DNA of 38,694 nt from an uncultured Bacteroidales bacterium (GCA_903946925.1 CAJAXK010000228.1:1-38694); one strand, 5' to 3'; shown: positions 1 through 8,906, counted from the stretch's first letter. Numbers and translations: made by a program. Notes: generated by a model not told the origin, from the letters alone.

Positions 1-1822
1 AAACGCAGGGGTTATTTCGCATGTAAATTGTTACGGCAACAATAATGGTTCGGTTAATGTTTCTGTTTCTGGCGGAACAACAAACTATAATTACGCTTGG
101 TCAACCAACCCTGCACAAACGGCTGCGCTGGCAACCGGGCTTACCACTGGCACTTATTCGGTAACGGTTACGGATGGAAATGGTTGTTCGGCCACTTCGT
201 CAGCGACTATAAACCAGCCAAACGCATTAACTGCCGCAGCTTCGGTTGTAGCAAACGTTAGTATTTACCAAGGCTCCGATGGTTCGGTAACCGTTTCGTC
301 AGGTGGCGGGACAACTGATTATTCATACAAATGGTCCACAAACCCCCAACAAACCACACAGGCAGCTACCGGTTTAAGCGCTGGCACCTATTGGGTTACA
401 GTTACCGATGCAAATTCATGTACGGTCACCTCAAGCATTGCAATTACCCAGCCAACACCTCCAAGTACACAGGTTAATACTGTCCTTGTTACGAATGTTG
501 GCAGTACACAGGCTGAAATCAACTGGACCAGAGGAGACGGTGATGGAAGTGCCGTGTTTATGATTCAAGGCACTACAGACTTGGCTCCACCAACCAACAA
601 TGTTAACTATACTCCAAATCCTGTTTTCGGAAGCACAGGTTCGAAAGTTGGCTCAACCGATTGGTTCTGCGTTTTCGATGGCACAGGGACAAATGTTATC
701 GTTACAGGCCTGGATCCGTCAACTCAATACAGGGTTCACATCTGCGAATATAAAATAGGGTCGAAAACTTACAATACAAGTGCTTCAACGCAAAACCCTG
801 CCAACTTTACCACATATAGTGCTTTGGAAGCTACTGCTTCAATTGTCGAAAATGTGAGTTGCAATGGGTTAAGCAATGGTACTGCCACAGTTTCGGCTTC
901 GGGAGGAAACCCAAGCTATGAATATTTGTGGTCAACGGTTCCGGCACAAACGGCGCAAACTGCAACAGGTTTATTGGCGGGAACTTATACCGTTACCGTT
1001 ACCGATGGGGTTTCGGCAACCATTACCTCCAGCGTTGAAATTACACAACCCGATGTGCTCGAAGCCACTGCAACTGTTACAAAGGCAATTACCTGCCACC
1101 AGGGTTCGAATGGGGAAATTACAGTAAGTGTTAGCGGAGGCACAACATTATATTCCTACGCATGGTCAACCTCGCCAGTACAATCGGCGGTTACCGCAAC
1201 CGGCCTTTCGGTTGGTACCTATTCTGTTACCGTTACCGATGTCAACGGCTGCACGACAACTTCCTCAACATCCATAACACAGCCCATACAATGGTGGCCT
1301 GAACTTACTGGGCCAACTCCGGTTTGCCAAAATTCCACAAGCAATGTTTATACCACCGACTTGGGCATGACAAAATATACGTGGCTTGTTTCGACAGGAG
1401 GTACCATTACTTTCGGCGGGACGGGCGCGGATAATACTGTAACCATTACCTGGACTGATTCCGGTCCTCGAACGGTAAGAGTGAATTACACAACCCCGGA
1501 TCCGGCTGGCTGCGTGGCTGTTGCACCGAAAGTGAAAAATGTGATGGTAAATGTTGCGCCAACTCCCGCAATTACTGGCGAAGCCAACGTAACACAGAGC
1601 CAGGTAGTAACCTACGAAACTGCCCACAACCCTGGCAACACCTACACCTGGAACGCCAGCCATGGTAACCCCGAACTTTGCTTCCCTTACCGGAATTGTC
1701 TGACGCTAACCTGGGATTTCCCATGTGGCATTATAAACCCGGGCTATGTAAGGGTTACGGAAACCAATGTTACAACAGGTTGCTCCACAACGGTTACGAA
1801 GTGGATTACGATTACGCCGTAA
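1..1822 (+). CDS. Secreted SprB-repeat / PKD-like surface protein, 5'-truncated
   Basis: The reading frame is open from the window edge (first full codon at base 2) to TAA at 1820-1822, so the true start lies upstream. It encodes four SprB-type repeats (about 5-216, 217-456, 823-1056 and 1057-1284), recognisable from the recurring pattern of NG(S/T), SGG, YxWS, AxGLxxGTYxVTVTD and a closing ITQP. A fibronectin-III-like segment (about 460-820, with AEINWTRGDG) separates repeats 2 and 3. Two PKD-like domains follow (about 1300-1551, starting GPTPVCQNS, and 1558-1819). SprB repeats belong to very large cell-surface adhesins of gliding and other Bacteroidota, so an extracellular adhesive or structural role is inferred. 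The protein ends in KWITITP, and I see no typical type IX secretion tail (a last beta-domain with a conserved Gly and Lys-rich end). Family assignment is confident, exact role is not. Confidence 0.85.
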   Translation, partial: NAGVISHVNCYGNNNGSVNVSVSGGTTNYNYAWSTNPAQTAALATGLTTGTYSVTVTDGNGCSATSSATINQPNALTAAASVVANVSIYQGSDGSVTVSSGGGTTDYSYKWSTNPQQTTQAATGLSAGTYWVTVTDANSCTVTSSIAITQPTPPSTQVNTVLVTNVGSTQAEINWTRGDGDGSAVFMIQGTTDLAPPTNNVNYTPNPVFGSTGSKVGSTDWFCVFDGTGTNVIVTGLDPSTQYRVHICEYKIGSKTYNTSASTQNPANFTTYSALEATASIVENVSCNGLSNGTATVSASGGNPSYEYLWSTVPAQTAQTATGLLAGTYTVTVTDGVSATITSSVEITQPDVLEATATVTKAITCHQGSNGEITVSVSGGTTLYSYAWSTSPVQSAVTATGLSVGTYSVTVTDVNGCTTTSSTSITQPIQWWPELTGPTPVCQNSTSNVYTTDLGMTKYTWLVSTGGTITFGGTGADNTVTITWTDSGPRTVRVNYTTPDPAGCVAVAPKVKNVMVNVAPTPAITGEANVTQSQVVTYETAHNPGNTYTWNASHGNPELCFPYRNCLTLTWDFPCGIINPGYVRVTETNVTTGCSTTVTKWITITP

Positions 1823-1851
1823 CTTAGCTATTTATCTAATTTTGAGCAATT

Positions 1852-1883
1852 CAATTGCCCTGACCTTTAGGTCAGGGCAATTG
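1852..1883 (+). terminator. Strong hairpin downstream of the SprB-type gene
   Basis: A perfect 15-bp inverted repeat (CAATTGCCCTGACCT and its complement, with a TT loop) begins 29 bases after the stop codon. No long T-run follows, so it may act as a terminator or as a 3'-end stabiliser. It lies between the gene and the decayed copy of its C-terminal end. Confidence 0.7.
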
Positions 1884-1935
1884 ATAAACATTAATTTACA
1901 AAGTTTCTGTTTCTGAAAAAGTCGCTCAGCGACCA

Positions 1936-1977
1936 GCTTTCACAACAGTTACAAAATGGATAACGATTGTGCCCTAA
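1936..1977 (+). pseudogene. Decayed second copy of the C-terminal end of the SprB/PKD-type gene
   Basis: Read in frame, this stretch gives AFTTVTKWITIVP and a TAA stop. The intact gene ends CSTTVTKWITITP and TAA at 1820-1822. Ten of the last twelve residues agree, although the DNA has drifted at several third positions, and weak similarity continues a few bases past both stops (taacttagctattt versus taacctggttattt). Nothing similar to the coding sequence lies upstream of the copy. It therefore looks like the last scrap of a paralogous neighbour lost by deletion, or of an old tandem duplication. It is too short to be expressed as a protein. Confidence 0.55.
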
Positions 1978-2117
1978 CCTGGTTATTTGGAAATATCAGA
2001 AGCAGCCAAAATTATTGTCCAAAACAAACACTGTCGGGGTGACCGAAAAAGTGGAACCGACACACACTCAAAAAAACATCTTCAAGGCTTGAAAAAAACA
2101 CTTGAAGGATTCATTTA

Positions 2118-2347
2118 TGATTCTACTCCGAAAAGTCTTTTTTTGCCACCAAGGCACAAGCCTCTAATTTTGAGAACATTCCGAAAAGTCTTTTTTCGCC
2201 ACAAAGGCACAAAGCCTCTAAGGTTCACAAAGTTTATAGTACTGATTAACAATACTCTGTGCACCTCTTTGTTCTCTGTGCTGCTTCGGCAGGCTCAGCA
2301 CATCGCTCAGTGGTTTTCTTTTTTTTAGGGTTTTCGGAGTGTACATA
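2118..2347 (+). mobile_element. MITE-like element, copy A
   Basis: This is one of seven related elements in the window. The ends are degenerate (TGATTCTACTCCGAAAAG on the left, TTTTCGGAGTGTACATA on the right) but are flanked by a perfect 4-bp direct repeat, TTTA (2114-2117 and 2348-2351). The left arm is present twice (2118-2160 and about 2168-2216), as if one element end had been duplicated or inserted into another. The 20-bp internal module TGCTTCGGCAGGCTCAGCAC lies at 2282-2301. There is no coding capacity. The apparent open frame across it is the GC-poor repeat itself. Confidence 0.8.
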
Positions 2348-2380
2348 TTTATTAATCAACAATTTCACATTAAATAATTG

Positions 2381-2536
2381 CTAATCCCCAATAACCACTA
2401 ACTATTTCCCATTAACCATTAACTATTTCCCATTAACCAATAACTAATCCCCAATAACCATTAACTATTTCCCATTTCCCATTAACTATTTCCCAATAAC
2501 CATTAACCAATAACTATTCCCCATTAACCATTAACC
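2381..2536. repeat. Word-like simple repeat (CCATTAACCATTAACTATTTCC type)
   Basis: The segment consists of irregularly shuffled short words: CCATTAAC, TAACTATTTCCC, CCAATAAC and TAATCCCCA. It fills the space between element A and the stop codon of the minus-strand acetyltransferase gene. It resembles imperfect slippage-type expansion rather than a clean tandem array. I see no gene, hairpin or promoter in it. Confidence 0.75.
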
Positions 2537-2539
2537 ACA

Positions 2540-3658
2540 TCACAATTCTTTCCTGAAAACCCTGAACCTTTTTAATACCGGTATTTTCAAACGTTCCATT
2601 TCGGAACGCATTTTAAGGTTTGTTTCAAGTATCAGATGGGTTTCCACATCCTTATAGCCTGCTGCCCTTGCAGATTCAATCAGGCTGATGCCCATAACCA
2701 CCTCAAGTCCTGTGCCTTGGTAATCGCGACGGATCGCTCCAAGCATCAAATCCAATTGTTTTGTTTTCCTCGATTCGTACAATATTTGAAAAATCCCTAT
2801 TGGGAATAAATGGCCTTTCGATTTTTGAATCCCAATTGTAAGGTTTGGAATTGCTACCACAAAGGCAACAACCTCACCTGCTTTTTTAATTATCTTTACA
2901 AAACTTGGATTTATAATTGGGAGGTAACGCGAGGCAAGTTCCTGAATTTCGGTGTCGGACATGGGCACAAAGCCATACAAATGCCCGTAAGTTTGGTTCA
3001 CCAACTGCAAAACCGGTACTATATATGGTTTTAACTCCTTGCGTGAGGTAAATTCGATCAATTCGGAACTGATGCTGAAATTAGAGCGTTTTTGGATTCG
3101 GTAATACAATTCGGGAAGGGCCAGATTTACAGGGAATTTATACGTCATGCAATCTACTTCTTTCCCAAAACCCTCATTTTCAACTAATTTAACAATATAC
3201 GGAGGGTTACAAGCCGAATCAATCAAGGGCAAATGTTCGAAACCTTCGATCAGCAAACCTTGAATATCTTTATCTGAAAAACCAAAAGGCCCAACAATCA
3301 GGTTTTTCCCTTTCTGTTTCGCCCAATTCTGGATAAATTCAAATAAGTTATGGGCAACTCTCTGATCGTCAATACAATCTAAATATCCAAAACGCGCCGA
3401 ATTTTCTTTCCGCAATAAATTGTACGTTTTATGGATAATGCCCATAATCCTGCCAACAGGTTTTCCACCTTGTACGGCAAGAGCCATTATAGTATCGCAG
3501 GAATCGAACTGATGGTTTTTCTTTGGGTTGAAAAAATTCCAATCGTCGGCATAAATAGTTGGCATCCAATTATTTTCGCCTTTATGGAGTTTAGCAGGCA
3601 AATGGATAAAAGTCCGTAATAATTTTCGGGAATTTACTTCTATAATATCAACTTCCAT
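2540..3658 (-). CDS. GNAT-like N-acetyltransferase (tandem paralog 2)
   Basis: A 372-residue soluble protein of a large family usually annotated as GNAT N-acetyltransferase-like. The sequence shows FIHLP (17-21), an NPKKNH segment near residue 45, the acyl-CoA-fold strand/loop GRIMGII (69-75), IVGPFGF followed by QGLLIEGFEH, and a C-terminal half with LGAIRRDYQGTGLE, which resembles the second GNAT acetyl-CoA-binding region. Substrate is unknown. It lies 35 bp downstream of a paralog of exactly the same length (3694-4812), probably in one transcript. The ATG at 3658 has no clear Shine-Dalgarno site, as is usual in this phylum. Its stop lies directly next to the word-like repeat. Family call is fair, biochemical role unknown. 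Confidence 0.8.
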   Translation of the reverse strand: MEVDIIEVNSRKLLRTFIHLPAKLHKGENNWMPTIYADDWNFFNPKKNHQFDSCDTIMALAVQGGKPVGRIMGIIHKTYNLLRKENSARFGYLDCIDDQRVAHNLFEFIQNWAKQKGKNLIVGPFGFSDKDIQGLLIEGFEHLPLIDSACNPPYIVKLVENEGFGKEVDCMTYKFPVNLALPELYYRIQKRSNFSISSELIEFTSRKELKPYIVPVLQLVNQTYGHLYGFVPMSDTEIQELASRYLPIINPSFVKIIKKAGEVVAFVVAIPNLTIGIQKSKGHLFPIGIFQILYESRKTKQLDLMLGAIRRDYQGTGLEVVMGISLIESARAAGYKDVETHLILETNLKMRSEMERLKIPVLKRFRVFRKEL

Positions 3659-3693
3659 GCTTTGGTTTGTTTTAGGATACAGGCTTTGGTTTC

Positions 3694-4812
3694 CTAAAGT
3701 GCTTTCTGGTACACCCTGAATTTTTTTAACAGAAATCCGCCATATCGCTTAAACTCCGCCATCATTTCAAGGTTTTCTTCCATAACAACGTGTGTATCAA
3801 CGTATATCATACCTCGTTTAATAGCCGAATTGATGGTTGATAATGTGAAATATAAATCCAGTCCACGTTTCTGGTGATCGGGAACCACTGCACCAAGCAT
3901 AAAAGTAAGGGATTTGGCCGATTTCATAGCCCTGAGGATATGGATCAAACCAAATGGGAACAAACGGCCTTTAGCCTTTTGCATGCCTTTATACATATTG
4001 GGCATACTGATCATAAAGGCAATTACACGGTCTTCTTTTGCAACAATTTTAACGAAATCGAGATCAATAACGGGCAAGTATTTTTTTGCCAATTCCAGCA
4101 TTTCAATCTCATCCATGGGGACAAACCCATATATTTCGCCAAACGATTCGTTCATTGCCCTGAGAACCGGGACTATCCACGGCTTTAACTGCCTTTTATT
4201 TTTGAATTCAAGAAATTCGTAATCTTTACGGGCTGTAATCCTATCGTATATTTTATACATTGATTCAGGCAGAGGGTTGGCCAAAGGATAACGGTAGAGG
4301 ACGCAGTCCAATTCCTTTGTAAACCCTTCGTTCTCAACTAATTTAGGCATGTACTCATAATTGCATGCACTATCAATAACCGGTTCGTGTTCAAATCCTT
4401 CGATTAGTAAACCTTGTGGTTCACGGTCGGTAAATCCGAAAGGCCCAACAATTTTAGTCATCCCTTTTTCACGGCCCCAGTTTTCAATCTCTGTAATAAG
4501 CTCATGCGCAACGGCTTGATCGTTATAGGTTTCTATAAAACCAAACCGCACGTTTTTCACATCATTCATTTGGTTGTACTGCCGGTTGATGATACCCATA
4601 ACCCTCCCAACCAAAACGCCATCCTTGTATGCAAGTATAAGCCTGTGGTCGCAAACGCTGAACGAGTGGTTCTTTTTGGGGTCAAAGAAAATTTTCTCGT
4701 CCATATACAAGGGAGGCAACCATTGTTCGTGCCCCTTATGTATTTTTTCAGGGAGGTGGATAAAGTCGTGGTATTCTCTTTTGGTAGAAACATCCTTCAG
4801 TACTATTGCCAT
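3694..4812 (-). CDS. GNAT-like N-acetyltransferase (tandem paralog 1)
   Basis: A 372-residue paralog of the gene directly downstream. Shared landmarks sit at the same residue numbers: FIHLP at 17-21, a PKKNHSF segment at 45-51 and GRVMGII at 69-75. IVGPFGFTD and QGLLIEGFEH follow, then ACNYEYMPKLVENEGF, and the C-terminal LGAVVPDHQKRGLDLYF region, which looks like the acetyl-CoA pyrophosphate loop (QxxGxG/A-like). The start ATG at 4812 is preceded by AAGGACGG at good distance, one of the clearer ribosome sites in the window. It is the first gene of a two-gene minus-strand unit, divergent from ccmF. Substrate and role are unknown. The equal length and collinear motifs indicate tandem duplication. 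Confidence 0.8.
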   Translation of the reverse strand: MAIVLKDVSTKREYHDFIHLPEKIHKGHEQWLPPLYMDEKIFFDPKKNHSFSVCDHRLILAYKDGVLVGRVMGIINRQYNQMNDVKNVRFGFIETYNDQAVAHELITEIENWGREKGMTKIVGPFGFTDREPQGLLIEGFEHEPVIDSACNYEYMPKLVENEGFTKELDCVLYRYPLANPLPESMYKIYDRITARKDYEFLEFKNKRQLKPWIVPVLRAMNESFGEIYGFVPMDEIEMLELAKKYLPVIDLDFVKIVAKEDRVIAFMISMPNMYKGMQKAKGRLFPFGLIHILRAMKSAKSLTFMLGAVVPDHQKRGLDLYFTLSTINSAIKRGMIYVDTHVVMEENLEMMAEFKRYGGFLLKKFRVYQKAL

Positions 4813-5131
4813 AATTCCGTCCTTACAATGTTAAAAAATGTATTTGCTCCATCGCTGCTCCTTGTCAAATCAATATTAACGTAAACCAGTGTATCTATAA
4901 GTAGAACTGATTGTTATACCATAATTTTGGCTTGGCAAACCATAAGAAGCGTTTATTTATTACAGTTTTGTGAACGCAATATTAAGAAAATATTATTAAA
5001 AAGCAGCCTTTGGATGGCAAGTGATTCAAAACCAAATGTTGAAAATTGATGCAAATAGCAGTTAATCAGCAATATAAAATATTTATATTATTGCATTTAA
5101 AACAACTCCTCGATTTTTTGGTTTAAAACCA

Positions 5132-5139
5132 TACTTTTG
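5132..5139 (+). promoter_or_regulatory. Possible -7 box for ccmF in the 4813-5162 divergent spacer
   Basis: TACTTTTG fits the Bacteroidota -7 consensus TAnnTTTG and lies 23 bases before the ccmF start codon. I do not find a well-spaced TTG-type -33 element, so the call is tentative. The rest of the 350-bp divergent spacer is AT-rich and holds no gene or repeat that I can recognise. Confidence 0.35.
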
Positions 5140-5162
5140 CAAATTAAACATTTAGAAACCAC

Positions 5163-7556
5163 ATGAACATACAATACATTGGGGAACACCTGCTGGCCGG
5201 ATATTTGGGCCGGATATTTATTTGGGCCAGTTTTTTATCGCTCACAATTTCAGCCGTCCTATACATTTATGCCATCAACAAGCCTAAAAAGCAGGCGTTT
5301 TTCAGCAAACTGGCAAGCAATTTTTTTTGGTTTCATTTCATAGCCCTGCTTGGGGCCATAGCATCATTGTACTACCTTATCGGCAACCATTATTTCGAGT
5401 ATTCGTATGTATATCAATACTCATCGGTTGATATGCAAAAGAAGTTTATAATCTCCTGTTTTTGGGCTGGCCAGGAAGGCTCCTACTTGGTTTGGGCATT
5501 TTGGCAGGGTATTATTGGCCTAATGTTGCTGCGCTCGCTCAAGGATTGGAAAAACTGGGTGATGCCGGTATTTGCAACCGGACAGTTTTTCCTGATTTCG
5601 ATGGTTTTGGGGCTGGACTTAGGCAGTTTCAGCATTGGAGGAAGCCCTTTTGAATTATTGCGGAATATGCCATCCAGTAGCGGCGAAGAATTTTTTAAAG
5701 ACCCAAATTATTTGAAATTCCTTACCGATGGCAACGGGCTTAACCCTTTGCTCGAAAATATTTGGATGATAATCCATCCACCATCACTTTTCCTTGGTTA
5801 TGCAGTAGCAATTGTGCCGTTTAGTTTTGCTATTGCATCGCTTTGGCGAAAGGAATACCATTCGTGGCTAAAGCCAGCTATTCCCTGGACCATTGCCGCT
5901 GTTTTAACATTAGGAATCGGCATTATACTTGGCGGACGTTGGGCTTACGAATCACTTACCTTCGGAGGTTTCTGGGCCTGGGATCCGGTTGAAAACGCAT
6001 CGCTCGTTCCATGGCTGCTGTTGATTGCAGCCCTTCACAGCATGATAATTACTGCCAAAAGGTTCAACACGTATGCAACCACTTATTTTTTAACAATATT
6101 GGGTTGGTTCTTCGTGATGTATGCCACTTATTTGACCCGCAGCGGGGTACTTGGCGAAACATCCGTACACTCTTTCGGGGCAAATGCATTATCAACACAA
6201 ATGGTAATTTTCACAGCACTTTTTCTAATCCTTCCATCTATATTTATACTTGTAAGGAGAAAAAGCTTCGCTAAAAAAGAAAGCGACGAAGTAATGACCC
6301 GCGAATTTTGGATGCTCATTGGAGCAATTGTGGTCCTTCTTTCGGCATTTCAAGTTATAGCAACCACTTCTATACCAGTTTTTAATAAAATATTCGGTAC
6401 CGAAATTGCGCCTCCAATCGATAATATCAACTTTTACAATACATGGCAAATGCCCTTCGCAATTGTAATTGCTTTAGGTATTGCAATTAGCCAGTATTTG
6501 TGGTACGGTTCAAACGATGTAAAGAAATTCCTGAAAAGTATATCAATTGCCACAGTAATTGCTCTTGTGCTTACAGTATTGATTGCCTGGGGCGACCATA
6601 TTACCGGAACAAGCCGTTTAGTACTGCTTTTCAGTATTTTATTGGGATCGGTTGTTTCAGTTGATTTTGTGATCCGTTATGTAAAGAAAACATCCAATGT
6701 TGCTGGTGCCCTTTCGCATGTTGGTTTTATGCTTTTCTTGTTGGGGGTTGTGCTTGCATTCAGCAATTCGCAGGTTATTTCAATCGAATCATCACCCAAT
6801 GGCGCTGATTCCGAAACGCGCGATAATATTATCCTGGTAAAAGGAATTGGTAAGCCTATGGGCAGATATATGGTAACTTACACCGATGCCAATACAATTG
6901 GTCGCGAAACCTTTTATCAAGTTGATTTTGTGAAAATGAAGGATGCCGGAACCGGTAAAGTTGATTTCACTTTACACCCATCACTGAATGTGAACCAAAG
7001 GATGGGGAATGTTTACAATCCTGATACAAAGCATTTTATTGATAAAGATATTTATACTTTTTTGAGTTTTGCCCAACAAACTGGCGGAAATGCCGATGCC
7101 GAAGGTTACAGCAAAAGTGGCGAACAACCAATGAACGTTAAGGACACGCTGATGCTTGGGCGTAGTTTTGTTATTCTGGATGAAGTGAAAACCTCTATGG
7201 TAAATGATGATGTGAATAATGCCAGCATATCAGCCCATTTCAACATAATAAGCATGAATCAGGGTAAAGTGGAAACATCCGTAAAATATGAAATTGTAAA
7301 TGGAGAGTTGAAACAAACTGATGGGCTTATTGCGCCATTGAACCTAAAACTCCGTTTCGAAGGCGTAGCAACCGATTCCAAAGCTATAAATATTGGGGTG
7401 TATGAAAAGCAGCAGGACTACATAGTGATGAAAGCGATTATTTTTCCGTATATGGCGGTATTGTGGTTGGGTGTTGTGGTTTTGTTCAGTGCGCTAACTT
7501 ATGCCATTATGCGCCGAACCATGCGCAAAACCAATGAATTGGAAGTAAATTCATAA
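5163..7556 (+). CDS. ccmF: Cytochrome c maturation haem lyase CcmF (CcsA/CcmF family)
   Basis: A 797-residue polytopic membrane protein. The tryptophan-rich WWD haem-handling segment is at 266-284 (LTFGGFWAWDPVENASLVP), with flanking conserved histidines in IIHPPSLFLGY (H205), H292 and SGVLGETSVHSF (H336). The early SCFWAGQEGSYLVW segment (98-111) is also typical. About fifteen hydrophobic segments surround a large soluble region near residues 540-750, and a last membrane helix lies just before the C-terminus. In the family, CcmF transfers haem from CcmE to apocytochrome c at the periplasmic face. The other ccm genes (ccmA-E) are not in this window, so they must lie elsewhere. It is followed at 33 bp by the DUF2520 gene and may be co-transcribed with it. 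ATG start at 5163. Confidence 0.93.
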   Translation: MNIQYIGEHLLAGYLGRIFIWASFLSLTISAVLYIYAINKPKKQAFFSKLASNFFWFHFIALLGAIASLYYLIGNHYFEYSYVYQYSSVDMQKKFIISCFWAGQEGSYLVWAFWQGIIGLMLLRSLKDWKNWVMPVFATGQFFLISMVLGLDLGSFSIGGSPFELLRNMPSSSGEEFFKDPNYLKFLTDGNGLNPLLENIWMIIHPPSLFLGYAVAIVPFSFAIASLWRKEYHSWLKPAIPWTIAAVLTLGIGIILGGRWAYESLTFGGFWAWDPVENASLVPWLLLIAALHSMIITAKRFNTYATTYFLTILGWFFVMYATYLTRSGVLGETSVHSFGANALSTQMVIFTALFLILPSIFILVRRKSFAKKESDEVMTREFWMLIGAIVVLLSAFQVIATTSIPVFNKIFGTEIAPPIDNINFYNTWQMPFAIVIALGIAISQYLWYGSNDVKKFLKSISIATVIALVLTVLIAWGDHITGTSRLVLLFSILLGSVVSVDFVIRYVKKTSNVAGALSHVGFMLFLLGVVLAFSNSQVISIESSPNGADSETRDNIILVKGIGKPMGRYMVTYTDANTIGRETFYQVDFVKMKDAGTGKVDFTLHPSLNVNQRMGNVYNPDTKHFIDKDIYTFLSFAQQTGGNADAEGYSKSGEQPMNVKDTLMLGRSFVILDEVKTSMVNDDVNNASISAHFNIISMNQGKVETSVKYEIVNGELKQTDGLIAPLNLKLRFEGVATDSKAINIGVYEKQQDYIVMKAIIFPYMAVLWLGVVVLFSALTYAIMRRTMRKTNELEVNS

Positions 7557-7589
7557 CTTAGCAGTTCCAAAACCGAAATACTTGCTTTA

Positions 7590-8369
7590 ATGCAGAAAAG
7601 CATAAAAAATATTGCTTTTGCCGGTTCCGGGAATGTTGCCTGGCATTTAGCTCAAGCTTTGTACAGGCAGGGTTTTACCATTGGCATGATTTGGAGCCGT
7701 GATTTCTCCAAAGCCACAGCCCTTGCCAAAACCTGCAATTCAGTGGCTTGCAACAATATTTCAGATTTGACCAGGGATAGCGACCTGATAGTGGTAGCAG
7801 TTCCCGACAATTCGATTGAAGAAGTAGCTTCAGCAATTGGTAATTATGATGGATTGGTAGTGCATACTGCAGGTTCGGTTCCTATCGAAGTACTGAAAAT
7901 CAATTTTAAACGTTCGGGCGTTTTCTATCCATTACAAACTTTCTCCAAAGAAATTCCGGTTGCAATAGAGGATGTGCCTTTTTTTATTGAGGCATCGCAC
8001 CTTGAAGATTTTAAATTGCTGATGGCTGTAGCATCCAGGCTTTCGAGCAAGGTTTATCCGGCTTACAGCCATCAACGATTACTGCTTCATGTTGCCGCAG
8101 TGTTTGCCGGAAACTACTCTAATCTGATGTATGTTGTTGGTAACCAACTGTTAACAAATTCAAATCTGCCATCAGAAGTTCTGCATCCGCTAATTTCTGC
8201 AACTGCAAATAAGGCAATCGCCGGCAATCCGCTTCAAACCCAAACCGGCCCAGCCCGTCGCAACGACACACTAACCATCGAAAAGCATATTGCTGCACTT
8301 GCCTCCATGCCGCAATTTGCTGAACTTTACCGGAATTTGGCCAATTTAATAAGCAAGAATTATAAATAG
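7590..8369 (+). CDS. Rossmann-fold/DUF2520 protein (NADP oxidoreductase, F420-dependent-like)
   Basis: A 259-residue protein with an N-terminal dinucleotide-binding motif AGSGNVAWHLA (11-21) and following Rossmann strands (VVAVPDNSI, VVHTAGSVP), then the helical DUF2520 domain, which resembles the C-terminal domains of ketopantoate reductase and 6-phosphogluconate dehydrogenase-type enzymes. The GPARRNDTLTIEKH segment near residues 224-237 is a family hallmark. The reaction is unknown. From memory of other Bacteroidota genomes, this gene commonly precedes kdsC and maf, and the same order is seen here, with only 15 bp between it and kdsC. An oxidoreductase role is inferred from the fold only. 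Confidence 0.85.
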   Translation: MQKSIKNIAFAGSGNVAWHLAQALYRQGFTIGMIWSRDFSKATALAKTCNSVACNNISDLTRDSDLIVVAVPDNSIEEVASAIGNYDGLVVHTAGSVPIEVLKINFKRSGVFYPLQTFSKEIPVAIEDVPFFIEASHLEDFKLLMAVASRLSSKVYPAYSHQRLLLHVAAVFAGNYSNLMYVVGNQLLTNSNLPSEVLHPLISATANKAIAGNPLQTQTGPARRNDTLTIEKHIAALASMPQFAELYRNLANLISKNYK

Positions 8370-8384
8370 AAAAGAATTAGGTTT

Positions 8385-8906
8385 ATGTCGAATTACAAGG
8401 AAAAACTTTTAAAAGTAAACACATTCATTTTTGATTACGATGGTGTGCTTTCGGATGGGTCGTTGCTATTGACCAGTGATGGCGATGCCCTTCGCTCAGC
8501 AAACGTGAAAGATGGGTATGCCCTGCAACTCGCGAAGAAGAAAAACTATAGGATTGCGGTAATTTCAGGCGGCTATTCCGAATCAATGAAACGTCGTTTC
8601 GAGAGCTTGAAAGTTGAAGATGTTTTTCTTGGCGTTGACAAAAAAATAGATGTTTATACCGATTACCTGAAAGCACATAACCTGGAAAATGAAAATGTCC
8701 TGTTTATGGGCGACGATATCCCTGACTATGAAATTATGCTTGCGGTTGGCGTACCTACTTGTCCTGCTGATGCATCCGAAGAAATTAAAAAAATCTCCTG
8801 CTATATTTCCCATTTGCCCGGTGGAAAAGGTTGTGTTCGCGATGTAATTGAGCAAGTGCTTAAAGTACAAGGAAAATGGATGAATGATGATGCTTATCAT
8901 TGGTAA
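8385..8906 (+). CDS. kdsC: KdsC-type HAD phosphatase (KDO-8-phosphate phosphatase)
   Basis: A 173-residue, cap-less HAD protein of usual KdsC length. Motif I is FDYDGVLSDG (16-25, nucleophile D17 and acid/base D19), motif II is the SGG segment at 61-63, and motif III is GDDIPD (109-114). The family dephosphorylates 3-deoxy-D-manno-octulosonate 8-phosphate in the cytoplasm for lipopolysaccharide core synthesis. Some relatives act on other sugar-acid phosphates, so the substrate is inferred. Motif I has Tyr where DVDGVLTDG is more common. The gene is tightly placed behind the DUF2520 gene. Its stop is followed 12 bp later by the heptamer repeat array, which interrupts the gene row. Confidence 0.85.
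   Translation: MSNYKEKLLKVNTFIFDYDGVLSDGSLLLTSDGDALRSANVKDGYALQLAKKKNYRIAVISGGYSESMKRRFESLKVEDVFLGVDKKIDVYTDYLKAHNLENENVLFMGDDIPDYEIMLAVGVPTCPADASEEIKKISCYISHLPGGKGCVRDVIEQVLKVQGKWMNDDAYHW

Noticed and set aside
1987-2328. 113-codon plus-strand open frame
   Set aside because: It runs from non-coding spacer into MITE copy A, starts at a rare codon, and has no recognisable domain.
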